This document shows, piece after piece, positions 44,222-54,479 of a DNA stretch of 64,000 nucleotides (position 1 is the stretch's first letter; each line of letters begins with the position of its first letter). The DNA is taken from NCBI RefSeq assembly GCF_001375515.1, contig NZ_CTDX01000004.1, positions 45,140-109,139 of the forward strand, written 5' to 3'. The notes below the pieces were generated by a model. The model was not told where the DNA came from and ran no database searches. It was given only the letters and a program-made list of their open reading frames with translations. The DNA comes from Bacillus kwashiorkori. GTDB lineage: Bacteria > Bacillota > Bacilli > Bacillales > Caldibacillaceae. A program made the position numbers and the translations under genes.

Positions 44222-45391
44222 TCATTGCAATGCTTTTTTCAACCGTTGCAATCCTTCAAGCAATGTTTCACGTGGGCATCCGATATTCATTCGGACAAAC
44301 CCTTCGCCGCCGTCACCATATTTTATGCCAGGTTCTAAAGCAAGTCTGCCGATATTTATTAGGCGATCCTTTAATTGCTCATCTGTAAAGCCTAATTTGC
44401 GGCAATTAATCCATAATAGATAAGTTCCTTCTAAAGGTAACACTTCTAATGCCGGCAATTCATCTTTAAGGAATTGCTTTACATAATCTGCATTTGCCTT
44501 TACATAATCGAGCAGTTCTTCCAACCATTCTTCACCATGAGCATAGGCTGCTTCTAAAGCAACATTTCCGAATATGTTTAGCCCGTGGGAGCCAACTTTT
44601 TGCTGTTCTTTCATAACCTTTTCACGCATTTCATTGTTAGGAATAATCATGACTGATGACTGTATTCCAGGTATATTAAAAGTTTTGCTTGGTGCAATAC
44701 ATGTTACACTATTTTGTGCCCATCCCTCTTTTATTGAAGCAATCGGTATATGTACATGCGGTTTAAATACTAAATCACCATGAATTTCATCTGATAGGAT
44801 TTGCACACCGTACTGTTCACAAAGACTGCCCATCTTATCTAACTCTTCTTTCGTCCAAACTCTGCCAACTGGGTTATGGGGATTACATAAAATGAACAGT
44901 TTTACTCCCGTTTTAAGTTTTTCTTCAAAATCAGCAAAATCTATTTCGTACTTGCCGTTTTCATATTTTAAAGGATTTTTAACAATTTCTCGGTTATTCA
45001 TTTCAATCATAGAATAAAAAGGCGGATATACAGGCGTTTGTATTAGTACTTTACCGTTTTCCTTCGTTAACGCCCGGATAGTTAATGCAATGGATGTTAC
45101 CACCCCAGAACTTAAAACAAACCAATTTTCATGAACTGTCCAATGATATCGGTTTTGTACCCAGTTTTTCACCGCTTGATGCAACGAGTTTGTAGGGACT
45201 GCGTAGCCGAAAACCCCATGTGCTACTCGACTCATAAGTGCCTCAGTAACTTCTGTCGGTGCTTGAAAGTCCATATCAGCAACCCACATCGGTAATAAGT
45301 CATTCGTTCCATAAATATTATCCATCATATTCCACTTAATAGAGTCGGTTTCTTTCCGATTCGTTATTGCATCAAAATTAAATTTTCCCAA
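44222..45391 (-). CDS. patB: PatB/MalY-type C-S lyase (cystathionine beta-lyase)
   Basis: A PLP enzyme of aminotransferase fold type I that splits cystathionine or cysteine to pyruvate and ammonia; members also act as aminotransferases. The 389 residues match B. subtilis PatB in length. The PLP lysine is K236 in IAPSKTFNIPG, and LPMWVADMDF near the N-terminus and CNPHNPVGRVWT are family marks. GGAGGGA supports the ATG at 45391. It lies in the same neighbourhood as yugI and an alpha/beta hydrolase, as in the B. subtilis yug region. A local regulator was not seen. Confidence 0.9.
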   Translation of the reverse strand: MGKFNFDAITNRKETDSIKWNMMDNIYGTNDLLPMWVADMDFQAPTEVTEALMSRVAHGVFGYAVPTNSLHQAVKNWVQNRYHWTVHENWFVLSSGVVTSIALTIRALTKENGKVLIQTPVYPPFYSMIEMNNREIVKNPLKYENGKYEIDFADFEEKLKTGVKLFILCNPHNPVGRVWTKEELDKMGSLCEQYGVQILSDEIHGDLVFKPHVHIPIASIKEGWAQNSVTCIAPSKTFNIPGIQSSVMIIPNNEMREKVMKEQQKVGSHGLNIFGNVALEAAYAHGEEWLEELLDYVKANADYVKQFLKDELPALEVLPLEGTYLLWINCRKLGFTDEQLKDRLINIGRLALEPGIKYGDGGEGFVRMNIGCPRETLLEGLQRLKKALQ

Positions 45392-45571
45392 CCTCGTTCC
45401 CTCCTTAACAAATACTCATGAATATATTATCATAAACTATTGTAACCAGGTCATAATTTAGTCGGATTTTTCATTTCTAGCAGTGTTTTTTCTAGAATTG
45501 CCATCTAAGTACTGCCTTACAAGTAACGTTTTAGAAGAATTAAACGAGTAATAGAGGCGAAGTTCCCTCGA

Positions 45572-46429
45572 TTAGTCTGCATTTTTGATAAACTGTTTTA
45601 TATGTTTCGCTGTTGCTTCTGGCTTTTCCTCAGGAACTAAGTGGCCAGTATTTTTTAACACGATTAGTTTCGCATTTGGCAATTCCTGTGCCATCCTTTT
45701 TCCAGATGATAATGGAATGATTTTGTCAAATTCTCCCCAAATTAATAAGCAATGACTTTGTATTTTTTGCAATACATCACTGGATAAATCTCCTTCGCGA
45801 TCACGAATAAATTTTGTCAGCCCTTGAAAAATTTCATTACTTTCAATGAAAGGTTGTAAATATCCCTTTACCATTTCATCGTTAATTAACTGCTGATCAT
45901 ATACTACCGATTCTAAATTTTTTTGTAATCCGGATCGTTTCAATAATTGTTTAACTAGTAAATAGGAAAAAGGCAAGTAACAACTCATTCGCAAACTTTG
46001 TTTCGCTTTTTTTAAGTAAGCTGAACAGGAAAGAAGGATGAGTGTTGGAAACTGTTGTGGCCAATTTTTTGCCATATATAAACAAATTTGTCCACCCATT
46101 GAGTGTCCGACTAAAATAGGGGAGTTGATTTGCAAAAAATGTAAAGCATCCTTCACCGTTCTTGCTAAATTTTCATAGGAGTATAGAAATTTCCTACCCT
46201 TCCCGCTCTTTCCAAAAGGTGGTAAATCGATAGTTACTATTTCGTAATCGTCCTTCAATAAAGGTATAAGAAACCGAAAACTAAATGAGGATGCTAGAAA
46301 TCCGTGTAATAGGACGATTGTTTTAGTGGCGGTCGCGTGTGGATAAATTTCATAAAAAAGATCCATTCCATTTACATTTAAAGGTTCGTTCTTTTTCTTT
46401 AATGTGTCATTTATTTGATATTTGGACAT
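45572..46429 (-). CDS. Alpha/beta hydrolase (YugF-like)
   Basis: The 285-residue product is a serine hydrolase of unknown substrate. The nucleophile elbow VGHSMGGQ holds S110, the acid is D234 in WGEFDKIIP, and the histidine is H262 in NTGHLVPEEKP. The oxyanion stretch VLLHGFLASSFSF precedes. I prefer ATG 46429 behind GGGGGGAG; the ATG at 46495 has no ribosome site. Position beside patB and yugI resembles B. subtilis yugF, but this is synteny reasoning. Confidence 0.87.
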   Translation of the reverse strand: MSKYQINDTLKKKNEPLNVNGMDLFYEIYPHATATKTIVLLHGFLASSFSFRFLIPLLKDDYEIVTIDLPPFGKSGKGRKFLYSYENLARTVKDALHFLQINSPILVGHSMGGQICLYMAKNWPQQFPTLILLSCSAYLKKAKQSLRMSCYLPFSYLLVKQLLKRSGLQKNLESVVYDQQLINDEMVKGYLQPFIESNEIFQGLTKFIRDREGDLSSDVLQKIQSHCLLIWGEFDKIIPLSSGKRMAQELPNAKLIVLKNTGHLVPEEKPEATAKHIKQFIKNAD

Positions 46430-46948
46430 TTTCTCCCCCCGTTGCAAAAATAACATGATCAATCTATTCCTACCTATATATGATATTTCCTTCATTGACG
46501 TTATTTTATGTGAAAAAAGAATTTTTTACGAGTAAAAGTGTAGCAGGGAAATGGTAAATGAAGGTTAATAGTAGATATTCTTTTCCTATTAGCTGAGAGA
46601 CAATTAAAAAAGGACAAACACGATTGCTGTTTGTCCACTTCAAAAAGGGGGGAATACTAGAAAGCCTTGTATCAACATATTGTCCTATATCACTAAAGTT
46701 TATACATGGAATAATAAAAAAATAGAGGCTTTCATTCTATTGTTGGTTTAGGAGATACTAGGGTGTTTAATTAGAACACTAATAACTTCCCAATCATAGT
46801 TCGTCTGATTATTTAAATTTCACCAGATTACTTCTTAATCCATGTAATGCCTACCTTAGATATTTTTGATTAAACAAGTTGATTGTGATATAATTTCTCA
46901 ATGTTAATAATAGACGTAGTACTGTAGATAAATTTTAGGAGTGTTTTC
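46430..46948. other. Intergenic region with an orphan minus-strand terminator
   Basis: It lies between divergent genes. GGACAAAC (46612-46619) and GTTTGTCC (46629-46636) form a hairpin that on the minus strand is followed by TTTTTT. No minus-strand gene enters it from the right. A short transcript starting in 46640-46900 is possible, but no ORF of note is present. Confidence 0.45.
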
Positions 46949-47335
46949 ATGAGTGATAAAATTGAAGTGGGGATGGTTGTTAAAGGCCTAGTTACTGGCA
47001 TTCAACCTTATGGTGCTTTTATCGCCCTTTCTGACAACAAGCAGGGGTTGATTCACATCTCGGAAATTACGAATGGGTACGTAAAGAATATTCATGACTT
47101 TATTAAGGTGGGTGAGGAAATTACTGTTAAAGTTTTGGCTGTCGATGAAGCAGAGGGAAAGATTAGCTTATCGTTAAAAGCTTTAAATAATCAAAGTAGT
47201 GTTAGTGAAAGAGAACGGAATAAATCAAAACTGGACAGCCTAACCGATTCATCTAACCAAGGATTTAATACGCTAAAAGAAAAACTTTCCGAATGGATTG
47301 AGCAGTCCAAAAAAGAAGGATTAATTAACAAGTAA
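46949..47335 (+). CDS. yugI: S1 RNA-binding domain protein, general stress protein 13
   Basis: A 128-residue protein with one S1 (OB-fold) domain at 1-78, beginning VGMVVKGLVTGIQPYGAFI and holding GLIHISEI and VKVLAVDEAEGKISLSLK, the usual RNA-binding strands. A hydrophilic tail follows (80-128). Length and sequence agree with B. subtilis YugI/GSP13, a ribosome-associated stress protein. AGGAG precedes the ATG. It is monocistronic. Confidence 0.9.
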   Translation: MSDKIEVGMVVKGLVTGIQPYGAFIALSDNKQGLIHISEITNGYVKNIHDFIKVGEEITVKVLAVDEAEGKISLSLKALNNQSSVSERERNKSKLDSLTDSSNQGFNTLKEKLSEWIEQSKKEGLINK

Positions 47336-47866
47336 TGGACTTGCGTTCAAAACGTATTCTTCAAAAATTCAAGATAGTCTTTAACATCACAATTAAAGTA
47401 TTGATTTTAGAAGAGGCTGGGACATAAGCATTTCAGATAAAGAAAAAACCGAACTATCATACGAAAATCTAGTTAAGTGCTTCGTAATAGTTCGGTTTTT
47501 TATTATTATTTATTAAAAGGCTACCCTGAAAATTCGGCTATTATCATTCACCATGGTCTATGTTAATGATGGTGTTGATTTCCGTCAATAAAATAACCAT
47601 AAAAAAATGACTCTACTTTAACAACAGACAATTTAGTTTGCCCCATCTTTTTTTAATAATATAGTTTTTTCAAAAATGGATTGAGCACAACGGTCACTGC
47701 TAAATGTTTGCTTAGAACATACAAAGCGCTTTCATCATTTCCAACCCTTTGCTACAATAAATGTAAAAGCTCAATTGGGCTCGCATTTTGTATTCACCAC
47801 TTACACTTTTTGGCCACTCGTTCATTTAACTTGGTAATGAACTCAATATAAGAAGGGGGAAATAGA
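47336..47866. other. Intergenic region with terminator and GGCTGGGACATAA element
   Basis: GAGGCTGGGACATAAGC (47413-47429) lies just before a strong hairpin. The rest, up to rocD, has no ORF. I looked for a sigma-L (-24 GG, -12 GC) promoter as in B. subtilis rocD but found no convincing match. Confidence 0.55.
47443..47501. terminator. Bidirectional terminator hairpin
   Basis: AAAAAACCGAACTAT (47443-47457) is the exact complement of ATAGTTCGGTTTTTT (47487-47501), with an inner ATACGAA/TTCGTA pairing. Confidence 0.88.
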
Positions 47867-49057
47867 ATGAATACGACAAACAAAATCATTGAACAAACAG
47901 AAAAATTTGGTGCGAAAAACTATCATCCACTACCAATTGTCATTTCTAAAGCAGAAGGAGTATGGGTAGAGGATCCGGAAGGAAATACATATTTAGACAT
48001 GTTAAGTGCTTATTCTGCGGTGAATCAAGGCCATCGCCATCCGAAAATCATTAACGCATTAAAAGCACAAGCGGAAAAAGTAACCCTTACCTCTAGAGCA
48101 TTTCATAATGATCAATTAGCACCATGGTATGAGATGGTAGCAAAACTAACGAACAAAGAAATGGTGTTACCGATGAATACAGGGGCTGAAGCTGTAGAGA
48201 CAGCATTAAAAGCAGCACGCCGCTGGGGATATGATGTTAAAGGTGTGGAAGAAAATCAAGCAGAAATCATCGTATGCGAAGGAAATTTTCATGGAAGAAC
48301 GATTGCGGCAGTTTCCCTTTCTTCAGAAGCAGAATATAAAAGAGGTTTTGGACCACTCCTTCCTGGCATTAAGCTAATTCCATATGGAGATTTAGAAGCG
48401 CTCGAGCAGGCAATTACACCAAATACGGTTGGCTTTTTACTTGAACCGATTCAAGGAGAAGCAGGTATTATCATTCCACCAGAAGGTTATTTAAAAGGCG
48501 CCTATGATCTTTGCCAAACGAACAACGTACTATTTATTGCTGATGAAATACAAGCCGGACTAGGCCGAAGCGGGAAAATGTTTGCTTGTGACTGGGAAGG
48601 GGTAGAACCAGATATGTATATATTAGGAAAGGCCTTAGGTGGAGGAGTATTTCCGATTTCCTGTGTTGCAGCTAACAAAAATATTTTAGGAGTCTTTAAT
48701 CCAGGTTCCCACGGGTCTACATTTGGCGGAAATCCGCTTGCATGTGCTGTATCCATCGCAGCCCTAAATGTTATTCTTGATGAAAACCTATCAGAACGAT
48801 CTTTAGAGTTAGGTGAATATTTTACGGAAAAATTGCAAATGTTAAAAAACCCAATAATTAAAGAAGTGCGTGGCAAGGGGTTATTTATTGGTGTTGAACT
48901 ATTTGAATCGGCACGTCCATATTGTGAGCAATTAAAAGAACTTGGACTGCTTTGTAAAGAAACACATGAAAATGTCATTCGCTTTGCCCCGCCATTAGTC
49001 ATTACGAAGGAACAATTAGATTGGGCATTTGAAAAAATTGTCAAAGTATTAGGGTAA
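47867..49057 (+). CDS. rocD: Ornithine aminotransferase
   Basis: RocD moves the delta-amino group of ornithine to 2-oxoglutarate, giving glutamate semialdehyde in arginine catabolism. The 396 residues show [17 protein letters not shown], which separates ornithine aminotransferases from ArgD, and the PLP lysine K255 in LGKALGGG. The conserved [11 protein letters not shown] lies before it. AAGGGGG precedes the ATG. No rocE, rocF or rocR is adjacent, so the usual roc context is absent. Confidence 0.94.
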   Translation: MNTTNKIIEQTEKFGAKNYHPLPIVISKAEGVWVEDPEGNTYLDMLSAYSAVNQGHRHPKIINALKAQAEKVTLTSRAFHNDQLAPWYEMVAKLTNKEMVLPMNTGAEAVETALKAARRWGYDVKGVEENQAEIIVCEGNFHGRTIAAVSLSSEAEYKRGFGPLLPGIKLIPYGDLEALEQAITPNTVGFLLEPIQGEAGIIIPPEGYLKGAYDLCQTNNVLFIADEIQAGLGRSGKMFACDWEGVEPDMYILGKALGGGVFPISCVAANKNILGVFNPGSHGSTFGGNPLACAVSIAALNVILDENLSERSLELGEYFTEKLQMLKNPIIKEVRGKGLFIGVELFESARPYCEQLKELGLLCKETHENVIRFAPPLVITKEQLDWAFEKIVKVLG

Positions 49058-49139
49058 AAGATATACAATTATAGGAACTATTTTTCTATAAGCATTCCAT
49101 TAACAATATGCCTTTAAATTTTAACAAGGAAGTTTTTAT

Positions 49140-49829
49140 ATGAAAATATTAATAGTAGAAGACGATCATACAATTGCCCTCGGCTTAGAGTATTCCTTGC
49201 AACAAGAGGGGTATTCTACCATCACATTTCATAATGTACAAGAGTCGAAGCAATTCATTGAAGCAAATATAGATGAAATTGACTTATGCTTATTTGATTT
49301 ATCACTACCAGATGGGAGCGGCTATGAATTATGTAAGCTCGTTAAAAGTCTCCGTGACATCCCGGTAATTTTTTTAACTGTCATCGATGATGAAGTAAAT
49401 GTTGTTATGGGGCTCGATATGGGGGCAGATGATTATATTACGAAACCATTTCGAATTCGTGAACTTATCTCCCGAATCAAAACGATTTTAAGAAGGTATA
49501 GCAAGCAGTCAATGAATCATTCGCTTAAGCAAATTGCAGGCGGAAACATTCAAATTAGTACGTTAGAAGGGAAAGTTTTTAAAAAATCTATAGAAGTCCC
49601 ACTTACAGCAATGGAATATCGTCTCTTACTCATTTTAGCGAACCATCTCGGTCAAATTTTATCGCGAGCGCAATTACTGGAACAGCTTTGGGACGTGGCG
49701 GGGGACTTTGTTAATGATAATACGCTCACGGTTTATATTAAAAGATTACGGGAAAAATTAGAAGATGACCCGCAAAATCCAGTTGTAATCAAAACGATTC
49801 GTGGTTTAGGGTATAAAATGGAGAGATAG
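49140..49829 (+). CDS. Response regulator, OmpR/PhoB family
   Basis: The 229 residues comprise a receiver domain (1-115) with phosphoacceptor D53 in LFDLSLPDG, acidic E7-D8-D9 and K103-type lysine in YITKPF, then a winged-helix DNA-binding domain (130-228). It forms a two-component system with the kinase gene 21 bp downstream, and an ABC transporter follows. In Bacillaceae this gene order marks modules that sense and resist antimicrobial peptides, and the regulator normally activates the transporter genes. Confidence 0.93.
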   Translation: MKILIVEDDHTIALGLEYSLQQEGYSTITFHNVQESKQFIEANIDEIDLCLFDLSLPDGSGYELCKLVKSLRDIPVIFLTVIDDEVNVVMGLDMGADDYITKPFRIRELISRIKTILRRYSKQSMNHSLKQIAGGNIQISTLEGKVFKKSIEVPLTAMEYRLLLILANHLGQILSRAQLLEQLWDVAGDFVNDNTLTVYIKRLREKLEDDPQNPVVIKTIRGLGYKMER

Positions 49830-49850
49830 TTACATCAAAAAAGAAAATTT

Positions 49851-50906
49851 GTGAGGTTGCGCACCTCATTGTTAAATATATTTTTTTCAAAAGTTGGTGA
49901 ATCTATGTTTCGCAACCGAGAATTAGTTCGATTTACGAGCATTTCAAGTTTAATTAGTTTAGCGGCTGCTATGGTGGCCGTCTTTTTTTCTTTTCAAATT
50001 GCAATTATTATTTTACTAATGTCAATTGTTCTTATATGTGCATTCCTCCTTTTTACATTTATCCGGTATCGAGAAATCGAGAAATTGACGAACTACTTGC
50101 GAAAAATTATGAGTGGAGAATTTCAACTAGACGTTCGAGATAACAAAGAAGGAGAATTAAGTATTTTAAAAAATGAGATTTACAAAATGACGATAATGTT
50201 ATCAAAACAAACTGATGATTTAAAAGAAGAGAAAATGAAATTAACGGACGCTATTTCTGATATTTCTCATCAATTAAAGACCCCACTCACATCGATGGTC
50301 GTTATGACAGATTTATTAAGTAACGAAAATTTGCCAAAGGACAAGCGAAAAGAATTTACGAAGAAGATTCAACTTCAGTTGGAACGAATAGATTGGCTCG
50401 TCAGCTCCTTGTTAAAATTATCAAAAATTGACGCGAAAACAGCGGTATTTAAACGGGAAACGATTTATGTAAAAAAACTAATGGAAAAAGCAATAGAGCC
50501 GCTGTTAATTCCACTTGAAATAAAAAATCAAACACTCGACATTCGTGGACAAGACGACGTCGTTTTTACAGGTGATTTTCATTGGACAATGGAAGCAGTC
50601 ATCAATATATTAAAAAATTGTATAGAACATACTCCAGAACATGGGATAATTAGTATTTCATTTGCCAAAAATGCCCTTTATACAGAAATAGTTGTAGAAG
50701 ATAATGGGAAAGGGATTGCAAAAGAGGATTTGCCTTATATTTTTAAGCGATTTTATAAAGGTAAAAATGCCGGCGAAGATAGTGTTGGCATCGGGCTGGC
50801 AATGGCTTATAGCATTATAACTAGTCAAAATGGGGATATCGAAGTGCGCAGTGAGGAGGGTCAGGGAACCACGTTTTTCATAAAATTTTATAATAGAATT
50901 ATTTAA
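49851..50906 (+). CDS. Sensor histidine kinase, intramembrane-sensing type
   Basis: The 351 residues begin with two adjacent helices (about 31-48 and 50-70) separated by almost no external loop, so no extracellular sensor exists. A short linker leads to the dimerisation/phosphoacceptor helix with H140 in DISHQLKTPLTS and the ATPase domain (N box INILKNCIEHT, G boxes VEDNGKGI and GIGLAMAYS). This layout is that of Bce-type kinases, which read the state of a partner ABC transporter. GTG 49851 has a weak ribosome site; ATG 49905 is an alternative. Confidence 0.88.
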   Translation: MRLRTSLLNIFFSKVGESMFRNRELVRFTSISSLISLAAAMVAVFFSFQIAIIILLMSIVLICAFLLFTFIRYREIEKLTNYLRKIMSGEFQLDVRDNKEGELSILKNEIYKMTIMLSKQTDDLKEEKMKLTDAISDISHQLKTPLTSMVVMTDLLSNENLPKDKRKEFTKKIQLQLERIDWLVSSLLKLSKIDAKTAVFKRETIYVKKLMEKAIEPLLIPLEIKNQTLDIRGQDDVVFTGDFHWTMEAVINILKNCIEHTPEHGIISISFAKNALYTEIVVEDNGKGIAKEDLPYIFKRFYKGKNAGEDSVGIGLAMAYSIITSQNGDIEVRSEEGQGTTFFIKFYNRII

Positions 50907-51099
50907 CCAATGCTCATTTAATTGGGCAAGCGAGAAAATTCCCGAAACAGGACGATAGGTTTAATTTAAATGGATCTAATGTTTCGTAATAAGACCGAAA
51001 CAATATCGTATCTATTGTGATCCATCCCATTCCACCTTTTGAGAAAAGGAAAAAAATATTAAGTTTTACAAAACATTCTAAAAGCATTTAATGGGAATA

Positions 51100-51113
51100 T
51101 GACAAAATTGTCA
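51100..51113 (+). promoter_or_regulatory. Inverted repeat upstream of the ABC transporter, candidate operator
   Basis: TGACAA and TTGTCA are separated by two bases in the 279-bp gap between kinase and transporter genes. A site for the adjacent response regulator is expected in this gap; assignment is by position. Confidence 0.45.
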
Positions 51114-51185
51114 CTGAAAAATTCACTTCGCAGTCATTTTAGACAGATAGACTGTAAATAACAATGAAATTCGGAGGTTGTTATA

Positions 51186-51869
51186 ATGGAAATTTTAAAA
51201 ATAGAACATCTGTCTAAAATTTATGGGAAAGGTGAGACAGCCGTAACTGCATTGAATGACGTATCTTTTACGGTAAAAAAGGGAGAATTTATTGCAATTA
51301 TTGGTCCATCGGGATCGGGAAAGTCAACATTATTACACTTGTTAGGTGGTGTCGATCGTCCGACAAGGGGAAAAGTTTTCGTCGATAAAACGGATATATA
51401 CGATTTAAATGAAACTCAACTAGCCGTTTTTCGTCGCAGACAAATCGGCTTAATTTATCAATTTTACAACTTAATTCCAGTCCTTACAGTTAAAGAAAAT
51501 ATGACATTACCTCTTTTATTAGATGGTCATCAAGTAAATCAAGAACATTTCAACAAAGTTGTTCAAGTTCTCGGCTTACAAGATCGGCTCGGTCATTTGC
51601 CGAACCAACTGTCAGGCGGTCAACAACAGCGCGTTTCGATTGGACGAGCATTAATGAACCAACCAGCCCTGATGCTTGCTGATGAACCAACCGGAAACTT
51701 GGATAGTAAGAACAGTAAAGAGATAGTAGATTTATTGAAACTCTTCAATAAAACATATAATCAAACATTAATTATCATTACACATGATGAGCGGATTGCA
51801 CTGCAAGCGGACCGAATTATTACTATTGAAGACGGACGAATTCAAAAGGATGAGGTGATTCGTCCGTGA
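51186..51869 (+). CDS. ABC transporter ATP-binding protein, MacB/BceA type
   Basis: The 227-residue ATPase has Walker A GPSGSGKST, signature LSGGQQQRVSIGRAL and Walker B LMLADEPTGNLDS, the form typical of mechanotransmission-type transporters (MacB, LolD, BceA). It powers the FtsX-type protein encoded by the next gene, which it overlaps by four bases. A ribosome site CGGAGG precedes the ATG. Its own promoter is likely, given the 279-bp gap after the kinase gene. Confidence 0.92.
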   Translation: MEILKIEHLSKIYGKGETAVTALNDVSFTVKKGEFIAIIGPSGSGKSTLLHLLGGVDRPTRGKVFVDKTDIYDLNETQLAVFRRRQIGLIYQFYNLIPVLTVKENMTLPLLLDGHQVNQEHFNKVVQVLGLQDRLGHLPNQLSGGQQQRVSIGRALMNQPALMLADEPTGNLDSKNSKEIVDLLKLFNKTYNQTLIIITHDERIALQADRIITIEDGRIQKDEVIRP

Positions 51870-54475
51870 ACATTGTTAATAAAGTAACGTTAAGAAATTT
51901 ACAGCAAAACAAGCGGCGAACGTTAGTAACGATTATAGGAGTTATTATTTCAGTTGCCATGATAACAGCCGTATCAACGCTTGTCGCCTCTTTTATGGAC
52001 TTAATGCAAAGACAGGCTATCGAGAATAATGGTAATTGGCATGTACTATATAAAAATGTCAATCACGATCAACTTGAAGCAATCAAAAAGGATAAAAATA
52101 CAAAAGCGGTTATTATCTCCAGAGATATAGGTTATGCAGTTCTGGAAGGAAGTAAGAATGAATATAAGCCGTATTTATTTTTTAAAGAATATGACCATGC
52201 CGGATTCTCCCATTATCCGATCAACTTAATAGAGGGAAGGTTACCACTATCAGCAGATGAAGTTGTAATCTCCGAACATATTAAATCAAATGGCGGAGTT
52301 CTGTTGAAAGTTGGTGATGCATTAAACATTGAAATTGGCGAAAGGATTATGAAGGAAAATGGGGAAACGATCAATTTAGACCAATCGTGGAATTTGCAAG
52401 TAAATGATGGGAAGAGCATAGAAGAAATTATTAACAAGCGTAAACGAACTCTTACTATCGTGGGTGTTATCGAACGACCAAATTTTGAAGCCTTCTGGTC
52501 ACCTGGATATACAGTGCTTTCCTTTGTTGATGAGTCTTCTTTAACAAAAGAGGATAGCTTTAACGTAGCAGTCGAGTGGAATAAAGTGAAACGTTCACTA
52601 TTTGATCAAACAGAAATATTTGCCGAACAGAATAACATTGCTGAATTTAGTTTCAATCATGAACTATTACGCTATTACGGTGTCATCCGTGATGATAATC
52701 TAAACGGAGTACTTCTATCAATTGGAGCAATCTTAATGCTCGTTATTATGATTGGTTCCATATCTTTAATATATAACGCCTTTGCAATTTCTGTTTCTGA
52801 GCGGTCGAGGTATTTAGGGATGCTTTCGAGTATTGGAGCAACGAAAAAGCAAAAACGAGATTCTGTATTCTTTGAAGGATTTGTCATTGGAGGAATAAGT
52901 ATTCCATTAGGCGTTATTGCTGGAATTACAGGGATTGGTATTACTTTAACGTATATTAACCACTTTTTCCAAAATGCGATGGATACGGAGTTAAGACTGA
53001 AACTAACGATAACACCAGTTTCCATTATTATTGCGGTCTTATTATCCGCCTTAACAATCTTTATCTCAACATATATTCCAGCAAAACGGGCTTCAAAAAT
53101 TACGGCTATTGATGCCATTCGCCAATCTAAAGATGTAAAACTAACAAGTAGGGCAGTTAAAACATCTAAACTTGTAAGAAAAATTTTTGGTATTGAAGCT
53201 GAAATTGGGTTGAAAAACTTAAAAAGGAATAAAAGACGTTACCAAACGACCGTTTTTTCTCTCGTCATTAGTATCGTACTATTTTTAACAGTATCTTATT
53301 TTACCAATAGCTTACAGAAATCTTTTGAGCTTACTCAGTTTGGTGAAGACCAAGATATAACAGTTCGCTTTGATAAAGTAGAGGATGGTAAAATTCGTAA
53401 CAATAACGAAAACATAGAGAAAATTGTCTCCTTACAGGAAATAACCGAGTATAGTCTGATGGAAGATGGATCATTTCAAACAGAAATCGATGAAAGTCTT
53501 ATTCCAAAAACATACGATGGCCAAATCCATCAGCTAGAAAATGGGAAATTTGAGTTTTATATTAATTTGCATGGTTTAGACGATAAGACGCTTCATAATT
53601 ACGCTAAACAAATAGGCATGGATATGGGAAAACTAAATGGACAAGGGCAAGATTCATATCCAGCAATTCTTATCAATGTGAATAAATATCAAGATAGTAA
53701 TAGAGGGAAATATATTGAAGAAAAGTCGTTGATGAATATAGAGGAAGGTCACAAACTAATCATACGTAAGCAAAATTACGAGACGAATGAGACTAAAGAA
53801 ATAGGTACTTTAAAGATTGCACAAATAACGGATCAATATCTCATGGGAATTTACCAACAAAACTATCCAGGTAATATTCATATGATTGTATCGGAAAAAA
53901 CATTCAATGAGCTAATTGAAAAGAACAATCTGGAAAGACACTCTGATTTTCTTTACTTAAAGAGTTCTGATCCAATGAAAACAGAAGATGACATTAAAGC
54001 GTTGGGACTTACCGGATATAGTGTCTATAATTCCTATAAATCAAAGGAGTCGGATAGAAATTTTGCCATGATGTTATCAGTTTTTATTTACGGATTTATA
54101 GCATTGATTACAGCAATTACAATTTCTAATATTTTCAACACAATTTCTACTAGTATTGCTTTAAGGAAACGGGAATTTGCAATGTTAAAGTCTGTTGGAA
54201 TGACTCCTAAAGGCTTTAATAAAATGATTAATTATGAAAGTATTTTCTATGGCTTAAAATCACTCATTTATGGACTACCAATTAGTATCATTGTTATCTA
54301 TTTAGAATACCGTTCGTTCCAAGGAAGTTTCGTTTATCAATTTGAGCTACCATGGCTAAGTCTTGCTATAGTGATAATTGGAGTATTCCTTATCGTCGGA
54401 ACCGCGATGGCCTACTCCAGTGCAAAAATCAAAAAAGAAAACATCATCGATGCACTAAAAGAAGAAAACATTTAA
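51866..54475 (+). CDS. Large FtsX-type ABC transporter permease
   Basis: The 869 residues hold two FtsX units. After helix 1 (about 20-42) comes an external domain (45-270), three helices (about 280-310, 335-360, 380-405), a new helix (about 465-485), a second external domain (490-730) and three last helices (about 740-765, 790-815 and 825-850). The repeat in the RRTLVTIIGVIISVAM and RRYQTTVFSLVISIVL starts shows the duplication. Bce-type permeases are nearer 650 residues with one external domain, so this is a related but distinct class. It probably removes or senses an envelope-active compound. Confidence 0.88.
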   Translation: MNIVNKVTLRNLQQNKRRTLVTIIGVIISVAMITAVSTLVASFMDLMQRQAIENNGNWHVLYKNVNHDQLEAIKKDKNTKAVIISRDIGYAVLEGSKNEYKPYLFFKEYDHAGFSHYPINLIEGRLPLSADEVVISEHIKSNGGVLLKVGDALNIEIGERIMKENGETINLDQSWNLQVNDGKSIEEIINKRKRTLTIVGVIERPNFEAFWSPGYTVLSFVDESSLTKEDSFNVAVEWNKVKRSLFDQTEIFAEQNNIAEFSFNHELLRYYGVIRDDNLNGVLLSIGAILMLVIMIGSISLIYNAFAISVSERSRYLGMLSSIGATKKQKRDSVFFEGFVIGGISIPLGVIAGITGIGITLTYINHFFQNAMDTELRLKLTITPVSIIIAVLLSALTIFISTYIPAKRASKITAIDAIRQSKDVKLTSRAVKTSKLVRKIFGIEAEIGLKNLKRNKRRYQTTVFSLVISIVLFLTVSYFTNSLQKSFELTQFGEDQDITVRFDKVEDGKIRNNNENIEKIVSLQEITEYSLMEDGSFQTEIDESLIPKTYDGQIHQLENGKFEFYINLHGLDDKTLHNYAKQIGMDMGKLNGQGQDSYPAILINVNKYQDSNRGKYIEEKSLMNIEEGHKLIIRKQNYETNETKEIGTLKIAQITDQYLMGIYQQNYPGNIHMIVSEKTFNELIEKNNLERHSDFLYLKSSDPMKTEDDIKALGLTGYSVYNSYKSKESDRNFAMMLSVFIYGFIALITAITISNIFNTISTSIALRKREFAMLKSVGMTPKGFNKMINYESIFYGLKSLIYGLPISIIVIYLEYRSFQGSFVYQFELPWLSLAIVIIGVFLIVGTAMAYSSAKIKKENIIDALKEENI

Positions 54476-54479
54476 AAAA

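Noticed and set aside
47700..47866. Sigma-L (-24/-12) promoter for rocD
   Set aside because: The closest string, TTGGCCACTCGTTCAT, lacks the GC of the -12 element.
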